From: Burkholderia territorii
Lineage (GTDB): Bacteria > Pseudomonadota > Gammaproteobacteria > Burkholderiales > Burkholderiaceae
Length of the DNA: 64,000 nt
Assembly (NCBI RefSeq): GCF_902833055.1
Contig: NZ_CADFEJ010000014.1
Location: 1 to 64,000 of the forward strand
Direction of reading: 5' to 3'
The translations under genes were made by a program, and so were the position numbers. Below the pieces are notes generated by a model. That model did no database searches and was not told where the DNA came from. It worked only from the letters and a program-made list of their open reading frames with translations. This document shows positions 17,322-25,810 of this stretch, in pieces (within the stretch, counting starts at the first letter, position 1; the number at the start of each line of letters is the position of its first letter).

Positions 17322-17522
17322 TTACGGCGCCATCCCGGGCAGCACGCAGGCCTGCACGAACGTCATCGGGCCAGCGATCATCGCGAACAGCAGGCTGCGG
17401 CGAACCGTGAAGCGAAACAGCCCCGATTCGTTGCCGACGAGGCCGGTCGTCGCGCATGCCGCCGCGATCGCGTGCGGCGCGCATGCGCGAGCCGCGCGAT
17501 TGACCGGTTCATCGGGCGCCCA
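17322..17522 (-). pseudogene. Possible remnant of a small protein gene without start codon
   Basis: An open frame of 66 codons plus TAA (17322-17324) runs on the minus strand from an upstream TAG at 17523-17525. Its codons are strongly G/C at the third position like real genes here, and the end reads as a plausible protein (FRFTVRRSLLFAMIAGPM, then TFVQACVLPGMAP). No ATG, GTG or TTG exists before the internal ATG near the end, so it is either a 5'-truncated or frameshifted relic, or chance. I recognise no family. Confidence 0.3.
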
Positions 17523-17602
17523 CTAGAATCGGTTGGAACCACCGGTCAGCCGCACGTCGCGGCGATTGCGGATTCAACGATCCGCCTGTCGAGGAAGTTT
17601 CC

Positions 17603-19228
17603 GTGCTCACGTCCCTGATCCGGCGCGCGCCGGCCGCGCTGTCGTGGCGCGTCGCCTGCCGCGCGGCCCGCGCGCTCGCCGTCTGCGCGCTGCTGTCTTC
17701 GGTCGCAGCCTGCGCGACGCATCCGCCCGCCACCACGCTCGATCGCTCCGTCTCGCACGCACTCCCGGCCGATACCGCGACGCCGCTGCGCAACGCGCTG
17801 GCCGTGCCGCAAGCCGCGCACCCGGGGCAATCGGGCTTCCGGCTGTTGTCCGACGGCGCGACCGCGCTGCAGATGCGCATCGCACTCGCGCGCGCGGCGA
17901 CGAAGACGCTCGACATGCAGTACTACATCGCGACCGAGGACACGACCGGCAAGCTGTTGCTCGCCGCGGCGCTGTACGCGGCCGACCGCGGCGTGCGCGT
18001 GCGGATGCTGGTCGACGACCTGAATTTCCGCGACATCGATCGCGTGATGGCCGCGCTGAACACGCACCCGAAGATCGAGATTCGCGTGTTCAACCCGTTC
18101 GGCGCGTCGCACTACGGGATGGTCGAGCGCACGGCCAACTCGCTGACGCGGATCGACAGCTTCACGCGACGGATGCACAACAAGGCAATGATCGCGGACA
18201 ACCAGATCGCGATCGTCGGCGGCCGCAACCTCGGCGACGAATATTTCAGCGCGAGCCCGACGCTGCAGTTCCGCGATCTTGACGTGCTCGCCGCCGGCCC
18301 CGTGACGAGCGACATCTCGAGGAGCTTCGACGACTACTGGGCGAGCGCGAGCAGCTATCCGCTGCGGGTGCTGAATCATCAGACGTTCGATCCGAAGGAT
18401 CTCGACGCGATGCGCGACGAACTGCGCGACCACTGGCGCAAGAACGCCGATCCGTACAATGCGAAGCCGCTGAACGCGACGCCGCTCGCGCAGCAGATCG
18501 CGCGTGACGAGCTCGAGCTCGTGTGGGCGCCGGCCGAGTTCAAGGTCGACGCGCCGGACAAGATCGTGCGGCCGACCGATACGTACGTCAGTCCGCCGAT
18601 GCAGCGCCTCGTCGAGCTGACGCGCGGCGCACAGCAGGAATTCCTCGCGTTTTCGCCGTACTTCGTGCCGCACGACGCGGGCGTGAAGATCCTCGGCGAC
18701 ACGGCCGCGCGCGGCGTGCGCGTCGCGATCCTGACCAATTCGCTCGCCGCGACCGACGCGGTCGCCGTACAAGCCGGCTACGCGCCGTACCGCGTGCCGC
18801 TGCTGCGGCGCGGCGTCGAACTGTACGAATTCAAGGCGCGGCCGAACCCGCCGAGCGCGGGCCTGTTCGGGTCGCGCTCGCGCGCGAGCCTGCATGCGAA
18901 GGCGTACGTGATCGACCGCAAGATCCTCGTGATCGGGTCGCTGAATCTCGATCCGCGCTCCGCGCACCTGAATACCGAACTCGCGCTCGTGATCCACAGT
19001 CCGACGATCGCGCAGCAGGCCGCAGCGATTTTCGCGCGCGTGACGCAGCCCGACGAAAGCTACCGCGTGAGCCTTGCGACGCCAGCGGGCGGAGGGGCGC
19101 CCGAACTCGAGTGGACCGGCACCGACAACGGCGAGCCGGCGACCTATCACGTCGATCCGCATGCCGGGCTGATGCGCAACCTGATGACCGGATTCTTCAT
19201 GCTGCTGCCGGTCGACGACCAGTTGTAA
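17603..19228 (+). CDS. Phospholipase D-family lipoprotein, cardiolipin synthase C-like
   Basis: A 541-residue protein with two PLD catalytic half-sites: RMHNKAMIADNQIAIVGGRN and SLHAKAYVIDRKILVIGSLN, both HxKx4D. The N-terminus has a lipoprotein signal with lipobox VAAC, Cys37. ClsC of Escherichia coli (YmdC), the closest familiar protein, makes cardiolipin from phosphatidylglycerol and phosphatidylethanolamine; that substrate use is inferred. The GTG start at 17603 has GAGGAAG nine bases upstream. The lipoprotein signal is unusual for ClsC, so a periplasmic phospholipase/transphosphatidylase is an alternative. Confidence 0.85.
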   Translation: MLTSLIRRAPAALSWRVACRAARALAVCALLSSVAACATHPPATTLDRSVSHALPADTATPLRNALAVPQAAHPGQSGFRLLSDGATALQMRIALARAATKTLDMQYYIATEDTTGKLLLAAALYAADRGVRVRMLVDDLNFRDIDRVMAALNTHPKIEIRVFNPFGASHYGMVERTANSLTRIDSFTRRMHNKAMIADNQIAIVGGRNLGDEYFSASPTLQFRDLDVLAAGPVTSDISRSFDDYWASASSYPLRVLNHQTFDPKDLDAMRDELRDHWRKNADPYNAKPLNATPLAQQIARDELELVWAPAEFKVDAPDKIVRPTDTYVSPPMQRLVELTRGAQQEFLAFSPYFVPHDAGVKILGDTAARGVRVAILTNSLAATDAVAVQAGYAPYRVPLLRRGVELYEFKARPNPPSAGLFGSRSRASLHAKAYVIDRKILVIGSLNLDPRSAHLNTELALVIHSPTIAQQAAAIFARVTQPDESYRVSLATPAGGGAPELEWTGTDNGEPATYHVDPHAGLMRNLMTGFFMLLPVDDQL

Positions 19229-19479
19229 GGGCCGGAACGACTCGGGCCAAACCCGCGATACCGGTGCGCGGGGAAAGATGATATGGTTGTGCGCGCAACG
19301 ATATTCGCATCATGACGGGTGCCGCGGCACGGCTCGCGCAAGGCGGGCCGCAGCGGTGCCGAACGACGCGTCGCACGCGCGTGCGCCGGACGCAACCGCG
19401 CGCCGCGTGCATCGCCAGGAGACGAGGGACGATGCGCGAGCCGCCCGCGCGGCCGCGCCGCCCGTAACCGGAGTGCCCC

Positions 19480-20253
19480 ATGCAACGTGTACCGAACCAG
19501 CCGTTCACGCGTCCTGCCCGCTTCTCCGAAGCCGAATGGCAGGCGCGCGTGCAGCTCGCGGCCGCCTACCGGATCTTCGACCATCTCGGCTGGACCGAGC
19601 TGATCTACAACCATATCTCGCTGCGCGTGCCGGGCGAGGACGGCCATTTCCTGATCAATCCGTTCGGGCTCCATTACCGCGAGGTATGCGCGTCGAACCT
19701 CGTGAAGATCGACATCGACGGCAACGTGATCGGCCATTCCGACTGGCCGATCAATCCGGCGGGCTTCACGTTCCACAGCGCGATCCATGCGGCGCTGCCC
19801 GACGCGCACTGCGTGATGCACGTGCATACGACGCCGACGATGGCCGTGTGCTGCTCGCGCGAAGGCCTGTCGTTCTCGAATTTCTATTCGGCGCAGTTGT
19901 ACGGGAAGGTCGCGTATCACGATTTCGAGGGCATTACCGTGCATCTCGAGGAAGGCAGGCGCATCGTCGAGAGCGCCGGCGGGCGGCCCGTGCTGCTGCT
20001 GCGCAACCACGGGCCCGTGACGATCGGCGCGACGCTCGCGCAGACCTTCTCGTTGATGTGGCTGCTCAATCGTGCATGCGAAGTGCAGGTCGCGACCCGC
20101 GCGATCGGCGACGCACTGCCGATCGCGCCGCCGGTGCTCGAGGGCTGCGTGCGCGATTCGCTGAACTTCGATCCGAAGCACGGCGCGGGGCAGGATGCAT
20201 TCGACGCGTTGCAGCGCATCGTCGACCGGATCGATCCGGGTTATCGCGCGTGA
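19480..20253 (+). CDS. Class II aldolase/adducin-domain protein
   Basis: A 257-residue protein of the class II aldolase/adducin family, a zinc-dependent fold used by fuculose- and ribulose-phosphate aldolases and decarboxylases. The metal-binding histidines are visible in CVMHVHTTPTM and in LLRNHGPVTIG; YNHISLRVPGEDG near the N-terminus is the phosphate-loop region. Substrate cannot be told, and no sugar kinase or dehydrogenase lies next to it. The ATG at 19480 is used; upstream is a 251-bp gap without other genes. The gene converges with the barrel protein gene 22 bp away. Confidence 0.85.
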   Translation: MQRVPNQPFTRPARFSEAEWQARVQLAAAYRIFDHLGWTELIYNHISLRVPGEDGHFLINPFGLHYREVCASNLVKIDIDGNVIGHSDWPINPAGFTFHSAIHAALPDAHCVMHVHTTPTMAVCCSREGLSFSNFYSAQLYGKVAYHDFEGITVHLEEGRRIVESAGGRPVLLLRNHGPVTIGATLAQTFSLMWLLNRACEVQVATRAIGDALPIAPPVLEGCVRDSLNFDPKHGAGQDAFDALQRIVDRIDPGYRA

Positions 20254-20275
20254 GGCAGGGTGACCCGCGCGCCGG

Positions 20276-21295
20276 CTAGAACCGGTAGCCGAGCCCCGCC
20301 TGGATCACGTCGGTGTCGCGGTCGTAGCGCGTGACCACGCGGTTCCACGTGACGCGCGTGAGCCAGCGATCGGAGATCCGGTAGCTGGCCGAGATCGACA
20401 CGATGCCGGAGAGCCGGCCGTCGCCGGGGCCGGGCTGGCCCGCGCGATTGCGCTGGTCGACGGTGAAGTACGCGCCGGCGCCGGCCGATAGCGTGATCTT
20501 GTCGCTCAGGAACGCGCGCGTGAGCCACAGCTCGGACGCGATGCCGTTGCGGCGGATGCCTTGTTTCGCGCCTTCGTACATCCAGGTCGCGGTCCAGTCG
20601 ACCGTGCGCGTGAGGCCGCGCCGGTATTCGAGGCTGCCGCCGAGCGTCGACGGCGACGAGCGGCTGTTGAGGATCGTCTCGCCGAGCATGGCGGTGACTT
20701 CGTTGTTCGTGACCTTGCGCGTGCGCGGCAGTGCGGTGTCGCGCGGGCCCGGCGTGCCGGGTGCATCGAGCTGGTAGCCGATGCCGAACATCACCGACGT
20801 CGTGTCGGGGCCGCTGAACACCTGCGCGCGGTTGAGCTGAAGCTGCGCGATCCAGCGATGCGACGTGTAATACGCGGCGCGCACACTCATCAGCACGCCC
20901 CAGCCGTGTGTGTTCGAATAGCCGCGGCCCTCGGCGGCCGGCACCGTGTCGAAGTAGCGATACGGGCCCACGCCGGCGGACAGCACGAAGCGACGGTTAT
21001 CGAGCGGCACGCGGCCCCAGAACTGCACGGCCTGGCCGTCGCGATGGTGGTTCGGAATGTGACCCTCGTTGTACCACGTGAAGCCGAGCGCGGTGTGTGC
21101 GCTCAAGCCTTCCTGATAGTCGAACGCCCAGGCATACGAGCGGTCGCCGCCGCCTCGCAGCGCGCCGGCGGACAGCGAGAATTCCTGCGCATCGGCAGGT
21201 GCGCCATGGAGCGCGGCGACGGAGCAGAGGCTCGCCAGCAGCGGGCGAACACGGACGGGGCGGGGTGGGCAGGGCAGCGGGAAACGGTCCGGCAA
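20276..21295 (-). CDS. Putative outer-membrane beta-barrel protein
   Basis: A 339-residue exported protein. After a signal peptide (VRPLLASLCSVAALHGAPADAQ, cleavage after DAQ near residue 37) the sequence alternates hydrophobic and polar residues in short strands (FVLSAGVGPYRYFDT, WGVLMSVRAAYYTSHRWIAQ, LSGIVSISASYRISDRW) and ends in a terminal Phe (QAGLGYRF), the classic barrel-assembly signal. Roughly 12-14 strands seem possible. No family is recognised and no neighbour suggests a ligand. It is single, with a 442-bp upstream gap. Confidence 0.75.
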   Translation of the reverse strand: MPDRFPLPCPPRPVRVRPLLASLCSVAALHGAPADAQEFSLSAGALRGGGDRSYAWAFDYQEGLSAHTALGFTWYNEGHIPNHHRDGQAVQFWGRVPLDNRRFVLSAGVGPYRYFDTVPAAEGRGYSNTHGWGVLMSVRAAYYTSHRWIAQLQLNRAQVFSGPDTTSVMFGIGYQLDAPGTPGPRDTALPRTRKVTNNEVTAMLGETILNSRSSPSTLGGSLEYRRGLTRTVDWTATWMYEGAKQGIRRNGIASELWLTRAFLSDKITLSAGAGAYFTVDQRNRAGQPGPGDGRLSGIVSISASYRISDRWLTRVTWNRVVTRYDRDTDVIQAGLGYRF

Positions 21296-21494
21296 GGTTC
21301 ACTGTTCAGTTGCGACAAAACGCGGTCATTGTCTCGTGCGTGCCATTCCGTGTCGACGCGGGTTTGCGCAACAACCTGTTACGCATCGTGACGCCGTGCG
21401 CGATGCATCGTCGAACCGCGAAAATCGATTCGCGGTGCTTCGTGATTCGTCACGGTGAAGCGGATGATGATGGCTGCATGGCGTGCGGCACGCG

Positions 21495-21566
21495 CAAAAA
21501 AAACGCGGCCGGGTGGCCGCGTGAATACTCGCAGACTCCTTCGGACGAAGGAAACAAGCAACTGTG
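21495..21566 (-). ncRNA. Candidate small RNA with its own terminator
   Basis: On the minus strand, a TACACT box (21573-21578; 4/6 to TATAAT) precedes about 70 bases ending in a strong intrinsic terminator: stem CGCGGCC/GGCCGCG (21504-21521, loop of 4) followed by eight U (21496-21503). A second hairpin, CCTTC/GAAGG with loop of 4, lies at 21538-21551, and the 5' part is pyrimidine-rich and single-stranded. No protein gene on this strand ends here, so the terminator must serve a short transcript or an unknown leader. The -35 element is poor. Confidence 0.5.
21496..21521 (-). terminator. Intrinsic terminator on the minus strand
   Basis: Seven-base-pair G+C stem with a 4-base loop (CGCGGCC, ACCC, GGCCGCG as read on the minus strand), then eight T. 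It is very strong, and no annotated minus-strand gene lies directly upstream of it. Confidence 0.85.
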
Positions 21567-21737
21567 AGACGAAGTGTAGCGAAAGGCCGCACGCGGATTC
21601 AGCGCTTGCGCTGCAAAGGTCTCTTCCAGGTTCCGTCAGGCTGGCGCGCGACGCCCCGGTGCCGGATCGGCGGCGATCGACTACCATCATGGAGCGTCCC
21701 CGTCCGGGGGGCGTACCCAGTCGTACAAGGAGGATTC

Positions 21738-22172
21738 ATGCCGAAGCTGCGTTTGCTCCAGATGGCTTTGCTCGCGGGCGTGCTGGTCGCCGGCAGCGCC
21801 GCCGCCGAAACGGTGCGCCTGACCGCCAACCTGCAGCCGTCGAGCGAAGTGCCGCCGACCGCGACCAAGGGCGCCGGCGCCGTCGATGCGACCTACGACA
21901 CGGCCACCCACATGCTGCGGTGGACGGTGACTTACGAACACCTCACGGGGCCGGCCACCGCCGCGCATTTCCACGGGCCCGCGCCGGTCGGCCAGAACGC
22001 CGGCGTGCAGGTACCGATTCCGAAGGACGCGCTCGAGAGCCCGATCAAGGGTTCCAGGGAGCTCACCGACTCGCAGGTCACCGACCTGATGGCCGGCAAG
22101 TGGTACTTCAACGTGCACACGAAGGAGCATCCGTCCGGCGAGATCCGCGGCCAGATGATGCCGGCGAGCTGA
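21738..22172 (+). CDS. CHRD-domain exported protein
   Basis: A 144-residue secreted protein. Signal peptide MPKLRLLQMALLAGVLVAGSAAA (cleavage near residue 23), then a CHRD domain: LTANLQPSSEVPPTATKGAG, AAHFHGPAPVGQNAG and WYFNVHTKEHPSGEIRGQ, the conserved His/Gly pattern of this domain. Function of bacterial CHRD proteins is poorly known. The start is certain: AAGGAGGA lies seven bases before the ATG at 21738. Confidence 0.88.
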   Translation: MPKLRLLQMALLAGVLVAGSAAAETVRLTANLQPSSEVPPTATKGAGAVDATYDTATHMLRWTVTYEHLTGPATAAHFHGPAPVGQNAGVQVPIPKDALESPIKGSRELTDSQVTDLMAGKWYFNVHTKEHPSGEIRGQMMPAS

Positions 22173-22297
22173 CGCTGAAGCCGACGCGGGCCGGGGCCGG
22201 CGAACCGCCCGCCGGCGTTTGATATAGAGGCTCCCGTCGAGCGGCGCGGCGACGATCGCACGTACCATCGTCACACTGTGATGACGGAGTGGATTCG

Positions 22298-23260
22298 ATG
22301 AGTTGGCAAAGCAAGTTCGCGTGCTGGCTGCTGCGCTGGCAGTTTCGTCCCGAGACCACGCGCCCGGTGCTCGATCCTGCACGCGCGCGGCGCTTTACCG
22401 ACCTGAGAATGATCGTGCCGCGTCGCCCGCCGTCGGGCTACCGGCTGCGCGAATGCTACGGGCCCGGCGACGCGCCGCTGCGCGGCGAATGGCTCGAACG
22501 CACCGACGCGCTCGCCGCTCGCGGGCCTGGCCGCACGCTGCTGTACTTCCACGGCGGCGGCTATTACTTCTGTTCGACGAAGACCCATCGGCCGCTCGTG
22601 TTCGGCCTCACGAAGCGCGCGGGCGTGCGCTCGTTCTCGCTCGACTACCGGCTCGCGCCCGAGAACCGCTTCCCGGCCGCGCTCGACGACGCGCTGGCCG
22701 CCTACCGGCAACTGCTCGCGCTCGGTACGCCGCCCGAGTCGATCGTGTTCGGCGGCGATTCGGCGGGCGGCGGCCTCGCCCTGGCGACGCTCGTCGCGCT
22801 GCGCGATCGCGGCGAACCGCTACCGGCCGGCGCGATCCTGTTCTCGCCGTGGACCGACCTGGCCGGCACCGGCGGCACGATGCGCAGCAACGACGGGCTC
22901 GATCCGATGTTCGCGGCCGCGGCATTGCCGAAGGCGGCGAAGCTGTATCTGGGAGACGAATCGGCGACGCATCCGTACGCGTCGCCGGTCTATGCGGACT
23001 TGACCGGGCTGCCGCCGCTTTTCATCCAGGCAGGCAGCACCGAGGTGCTCCTCGACGATTCACGCCGCGTCGCCGACAACGCGAAGGCGGCCGGCGTGCC
23101 GGTGGAGATCGAGGTGTGGCCGGACATGCCGCACGTGTGGCAGCTGTACGCGCCGATGGTGCCGGAGTCGCGCGACGCGCTCGACCGCGCGTCCGCATTC
23201 CTGCGCCGCGTCGCGGTCGAGCGGGCGGTTCAGCGCGTGGGCGAGCCGTCGATCGCCTGA
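22298..23260 (+). CDS. Alpha/beta hydrolase, hormone-sensitive-lipase-like esterase
   Basis: A 320-residue carboxylesterase of the HSL (family IV) type. The oxyanion motif is HGGG (residues 85-88 in YFHGGGYYF), the nucleophile Ser155 in FGGDSAGGG, and the late Asp and His fall in EVWPDMPHVWQ. No signal peptide, so cytoplasmic. Natural substrate unknown; short-chain acyl esters or acetylated compounds are usual. The ATG at 22298 with CGGAG eight bases ahead is preferred to the GTG at 22289. Its last 31 bases overlap the end of the converging EcsC gene. Confidence 0.88.
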   Translation: MSWQSKFACWLLRWQFRPETTRPVLDPARARRFTDLRMIVPRRPPSGYRLRECYGPGDAPLRGEWLERTDALAARGPGRTLLYFHGGGYYFCSTKTHRPLVFGLTKRAGVRSFSLDYRLAPENRFPAALDDALAAYRQLLALGTPPESIVFGGDSAGGGLALATLVALRDRGEPLPAGAILFSPWTDLAGTGGTMRSNDGLDPMFAAAALPKAAKLYLGDESATHPYASPVYADLTGLPPLFIQAGSTEVLLDDSRRVADNAKAAGVPVEIEVWPDMPHVWQLYAPMVPESRDALDRASAFLRRVAVERAVQRVGEPSIA

Positions 23261-24072
23261 TACGCGGCCTTCACGGCGACCGGGCCGTACTTGCGCTCGA
23301 GCCGGCGCACGGTGAAGTGGCCGTGCGCCATCTGCTGGAAGTGGTCGATGAACAGCGTGTTGACGGTCGCGCCGAGCACCGCGCCGATCGCCGGGATCGA
23401 CTTCGCGGCCATCTGCTCGGTGACCTGTACCGAGAAGCGCGATGCCACCGTCTGCACCAGCTTGAACACCGCCGCCGAGCTGTGCGCGGCGATCCCTTTC
23501 GTCGTGATGTCCGACGATGCCTTCGAAATCGCCTGCGCGAGCGCGCCGCGCAGCACGAAATAGCCGAGATCGGCGTCCTCCTCGTGCTTGTCCGGGTTGC
23601 CGCCCATGCCGAGCACGGCCAGGCACTGCAACTGCGTATCCACCGAGCCGAGATCCTCGCCCTCGCTGCGCGCGATGTCGCACACCGAGCGGAAGATCAG
23701 CGTGGTCGTCACCGGCAGCTCCACCGGCAGCGCGAGGAAACCGAACGCGCCGCCCGCCGCGCCGGTCGTCGCGACCGCGAGCTTGTGCAGCAGGTTGCTC
23801 GGCTTGTCCGGCTCGGCGTCGGGCGTCTGCGGCTTGCCGAGCGTGCGCAGCGCGATGTTCAGGCACTTGCGCAGCGCCAGCTGCGTCGCGTCGTTGATCT
23901 TGCCGGTTGCGAAATCGGGCAGCCGCGCGATCATCTTCTCGACCGGCACGCCCAGCACGCCCGTCAGCTTCATCGTCAGCGACGGGCTCTCCAGTACCTG
24001 CTTCGCGCGCCCCAGCGCGTCCAGATCCTGCTCCGACAGCGTCGCCGCGGGCGTGATTGAAATCGGTTCCAT
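23230..24072 (-). CDS. EcsC family protein
   Basis: A 280-residue protein of the EcsC family. Visible are a hydrophobic central region (LAVATTGAAGGAFGFLALPVELPVTTTLIFRS, given here as LAVATTGAAGG onward) with the family-like PVELPVTT stretch, and a later Ala-rich IPAIGAVLGATVNTLFIDHF. In Bacillus EcsC is linked to the EcsAB ABC transporter, but the molecular role is unknown and no such transporter is nearby. Tail-to-tail overlap of 31 bp with the esterase gene. Confidence 0.85.
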   Translation of the reverse strand: MEPISITPAATLSEQDLDALGRAKQVLESPSLTMKLTGVLGVPVEKMIARLPDFATGKINDATQLALRKCLNIALRTLGKPQTPDAEPDKPSNLLHKLAVATTGAAGGAFGFLALPVELPVTTTLIFRSVCDIARSEGEDLGSVDTQLQCLAVLGMGGNPDKHEEDADLGYFVLRGALAQAISKASSDITTKGIAAHSSAAVFKLVQTVASRFSVQVTEQMAAKSIPAIGAVLGATVNTLFIDHFQQMAHGHFTVRRLERKYGPVAVKAAYQAIDGSPTR

Positions 24073-24133
24073 CTTTCTCCTTTGCGGCGGGTATCGGCCC
24101 CGGCCGTCGCCAGCCTAGATTACTCCGGCGTGC

Positions 24134-24163
24134 TAGAATTTTGAGATTGTTTGACTCGTCAAA
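24134..24163 (+). promoter_or_regulatory. Candidate promoter and MarR operator before the MFS pump gene
   Basis: A TAGAAT -10-like box (24134-24139) is followed by a perfect inverted repeat, TTTGAC-TC-GTCAAA (24150-24163), just where the transcript would begin and 17 bases before the ATG at 24181. The MarR-type regulator gene lies at the end of the same operon, so autoregulated repression is likely. The -35 element is not convincing. Confidence 0.45.
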
Positions 24164-24180
24164 AGTTGCATCAACAAAAA

Positions 24181-25776
24181 ATGGCCGTCCATACTGCCGC
24201 CCACCATTCGAGCGGGCAAGTCCTGCCGTTCCGCGAATCGCTGCTGGCGATGATCGGGATCTCGTTTGTCACCATGCTCGTCGCGCTCGACCAGACGGTC
24301 GTCGGCACCGCGTTGCCGACCATCGTCGCCGAGCTCAGAGGCTTCGACCTGTACGCGTGGGTCGCGACTTCGTATCTGCTCAGTTCCGTGATCACCGTGC
24401 CGATCTTCGGCCGGCTTGGCGACTATTACGGGCGCAAGCCGTTCGTGATCGCGTCGATCGTCGTGTTCACCGGCGCGTCGGTGCTGTGCGGGATGGCCAA
24501 CGACATGCTGTTCCTGGTGCTCGCGCGCGGCCTGCAGGGAATCGGCGGCGGGATGCTGGTCGGCACCGCGTTCGCGTGCATTCCCGACCTGTTCCCCGAT
24601 TCCGTCGTGCGGCTGCGCTGGCAGGTGTTGATGAGCTCCGCGTTCGGCATCGCGAACGCGGTCGGACCGTCGCTCGGCGGGATCCTGACCCAGTCGTTCG
24701 GCTGGCGCTCGGTGTTCTACGTCAACCTGCCGGTCGGCCTGCTGTCGCTGTTCTTCGTGTGGCGCTACCTGCCGCACCTGCGCCATGTCGAGCACGACCG
24801 CAAGATGCGGCTCGACTGGCCCGGCGCGCTGCTGATCGCGCTGTCGCTCGGCGCGCTGCAACTGTTCGTCGAGTGGCTGCCGAAGTACGGCGTCATGAGC
24901 TGGGCGTCGTTGCTGCTGGTCGTCGCGGTCGGTGCCGGCATCGGCTTGTGGCATTGGGAAAAACGCTGCGCGCAGCCGATCCTGCCGTTCGACATGTTCG
25001 GCAACCGCGCGTTGTCGGCGCTGTTCGTGCTCGCGATCCTCGCCGGCTTCTCGATGTTCTCGCTGCTGTTCTACGCGCCGCTGCTGTTCCAGGGCGGCTT
25101 CGGGATGTCGCCGAAGGAGGCCGGGCTCGTGATCACGCCGCTCGTCGTGTTCATCACGATCGGCAGCATCATGAACGGCCGCGTCGTCACGCGCATCCGC
25201 AATCCGAATGCGATGCTGCACGTCGGGTTCATACTGTTCGCGATCGCGTGCGCGGGCATCGTCGTGTCGACGCACTCGACGCCGACCTGGGCGCTGATGG
25301 CGCTGATGGTCGCCGGCGGCATCGGCCTCGGCTTCGTGTTGCCGAACCTCACCGTGTTCGCGCAGCAGACGGCCGGCCGCGAGCACCTCGGCATCGCGAC
25401 GGCATTGCTGCAGTCGCTGCGGATGGTCGGCGGGATGATCGGCACCGCGCTGACCGGCACGCTGGTCAACCAGATGTATTCGAGCGGCGTGCGCAATGCG
25501 CTGTCGGGCGATCATGCGCTGCAGTGGCATGCGCGGCTCGCCGATCCGCAGATCCTGATCGACCGCGCGGCGCAAGGCGGTCTCGTCGCGGAGCTGACGC
25601 GCGCCGGGCATAATGGCGCGCTGCTGCTGGAAGCGGCCCGTGAATCGCTGGTCGGCGCGATTCACCTGGGCGTCGCGATGGCGGCCGTGGTCGCCGTGGT
25701 GTCGGTATGGCAGTGTCGCCGCGTGCCGCCGATCGCGCTGCGGCGCAAGATCGAACCGCATGTCGCGGCCGATTGA
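24181..25776 (+). CDS. MFS drug/metabolite exporter, DHA2 (EmrB/QacA) type
   Basis: A proton-driven inner-membrane exporter of about 531 residues with a pattern of 14 hydrophobic helices. Motifs: LVALDQTVVGTALPTIVAEL in helix 1 (motif D1 of the DHA2 family) and GRLGDYYGRKPFV between helices 2 and 3 (motif A). The ATG at 24181 is used; a TTG at 24151 is in frame but lies inside the palindrome. A MarR regulator gene begins 34 bp after its stop, so the pair looks like a ligand-induced efflux unit. Substrate unknown. Confidence 0.88.
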   Translation: MAVHTAAHHSSGQVLPFRESLLAMIGISFVTMLVALDQTVVGTALPTIVAELRGFDLYAWVATSYLLSSVITVPIFGRLGDYYGRKPFVIASIVVFTGASVLCGMANDMLFLVLARGLQGIGGGMLVGTAFACIPDLFPDSVVRLRWQVLMSSAFGIANAVGPSLGGILTQSFGWRSVFYVNLPVGLLSLFFVWRYLPHLRHVEHDRKMRLDWPGALLIALSLGALQLFVEWLPKYGVMSWASLLLVVAVGAGIGLWHWEKRCAQPILPFDMFGNRALSALFVLAILAGFSMFSLLFYAPLLFQGGFGMSPKEAGLVITPLVVFITIGSIMNGRVVTRIRNPNAMLHVGFILFAIACAGIVVSTHSTPTWALMALMVAGGIGLGFVLPNLTVFAQQTAGREHLGIATALLQSLRMVGGMIGTALTGTLVNQMYSSGVRNALSGDHALQWHARLADPQILIDRAAQGGLVAELTRAGHNGALLLEAARESLVGAIHLGVAMAAVVAVVSVWQCRRVPPIALRRKIEPHVAAD

Positions 25777-25810
25777 ACGATTCACCGATTGAACGGGTAG
25801 GCATCAGCGC

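Larger units (their letters stand above)
17207..17602. other. 396-bp gap: terminator plus possible gene remnant
   Basis: Apart from the terminator at 17255-17290 and the weak minus-strand remnant at 17322-17522, I see no supported feature. The stretch just before the PLD gene should contain its promoter, but no clear boxes stand out. Confidence 0.4.
21296..21737. other. 442-bp intergenic region holding a candidate sRNA
   Basis: No protein gene is supported. The left part should include the promoter of the leftward barrel gene; AT-rich sequence lies around 21310-21480. The middle holds a minus-strand terminator hairpin and promoter-like box described separately, and the right end the ribosome binding site of the CHRD gene. 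Confidence 0.5.
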
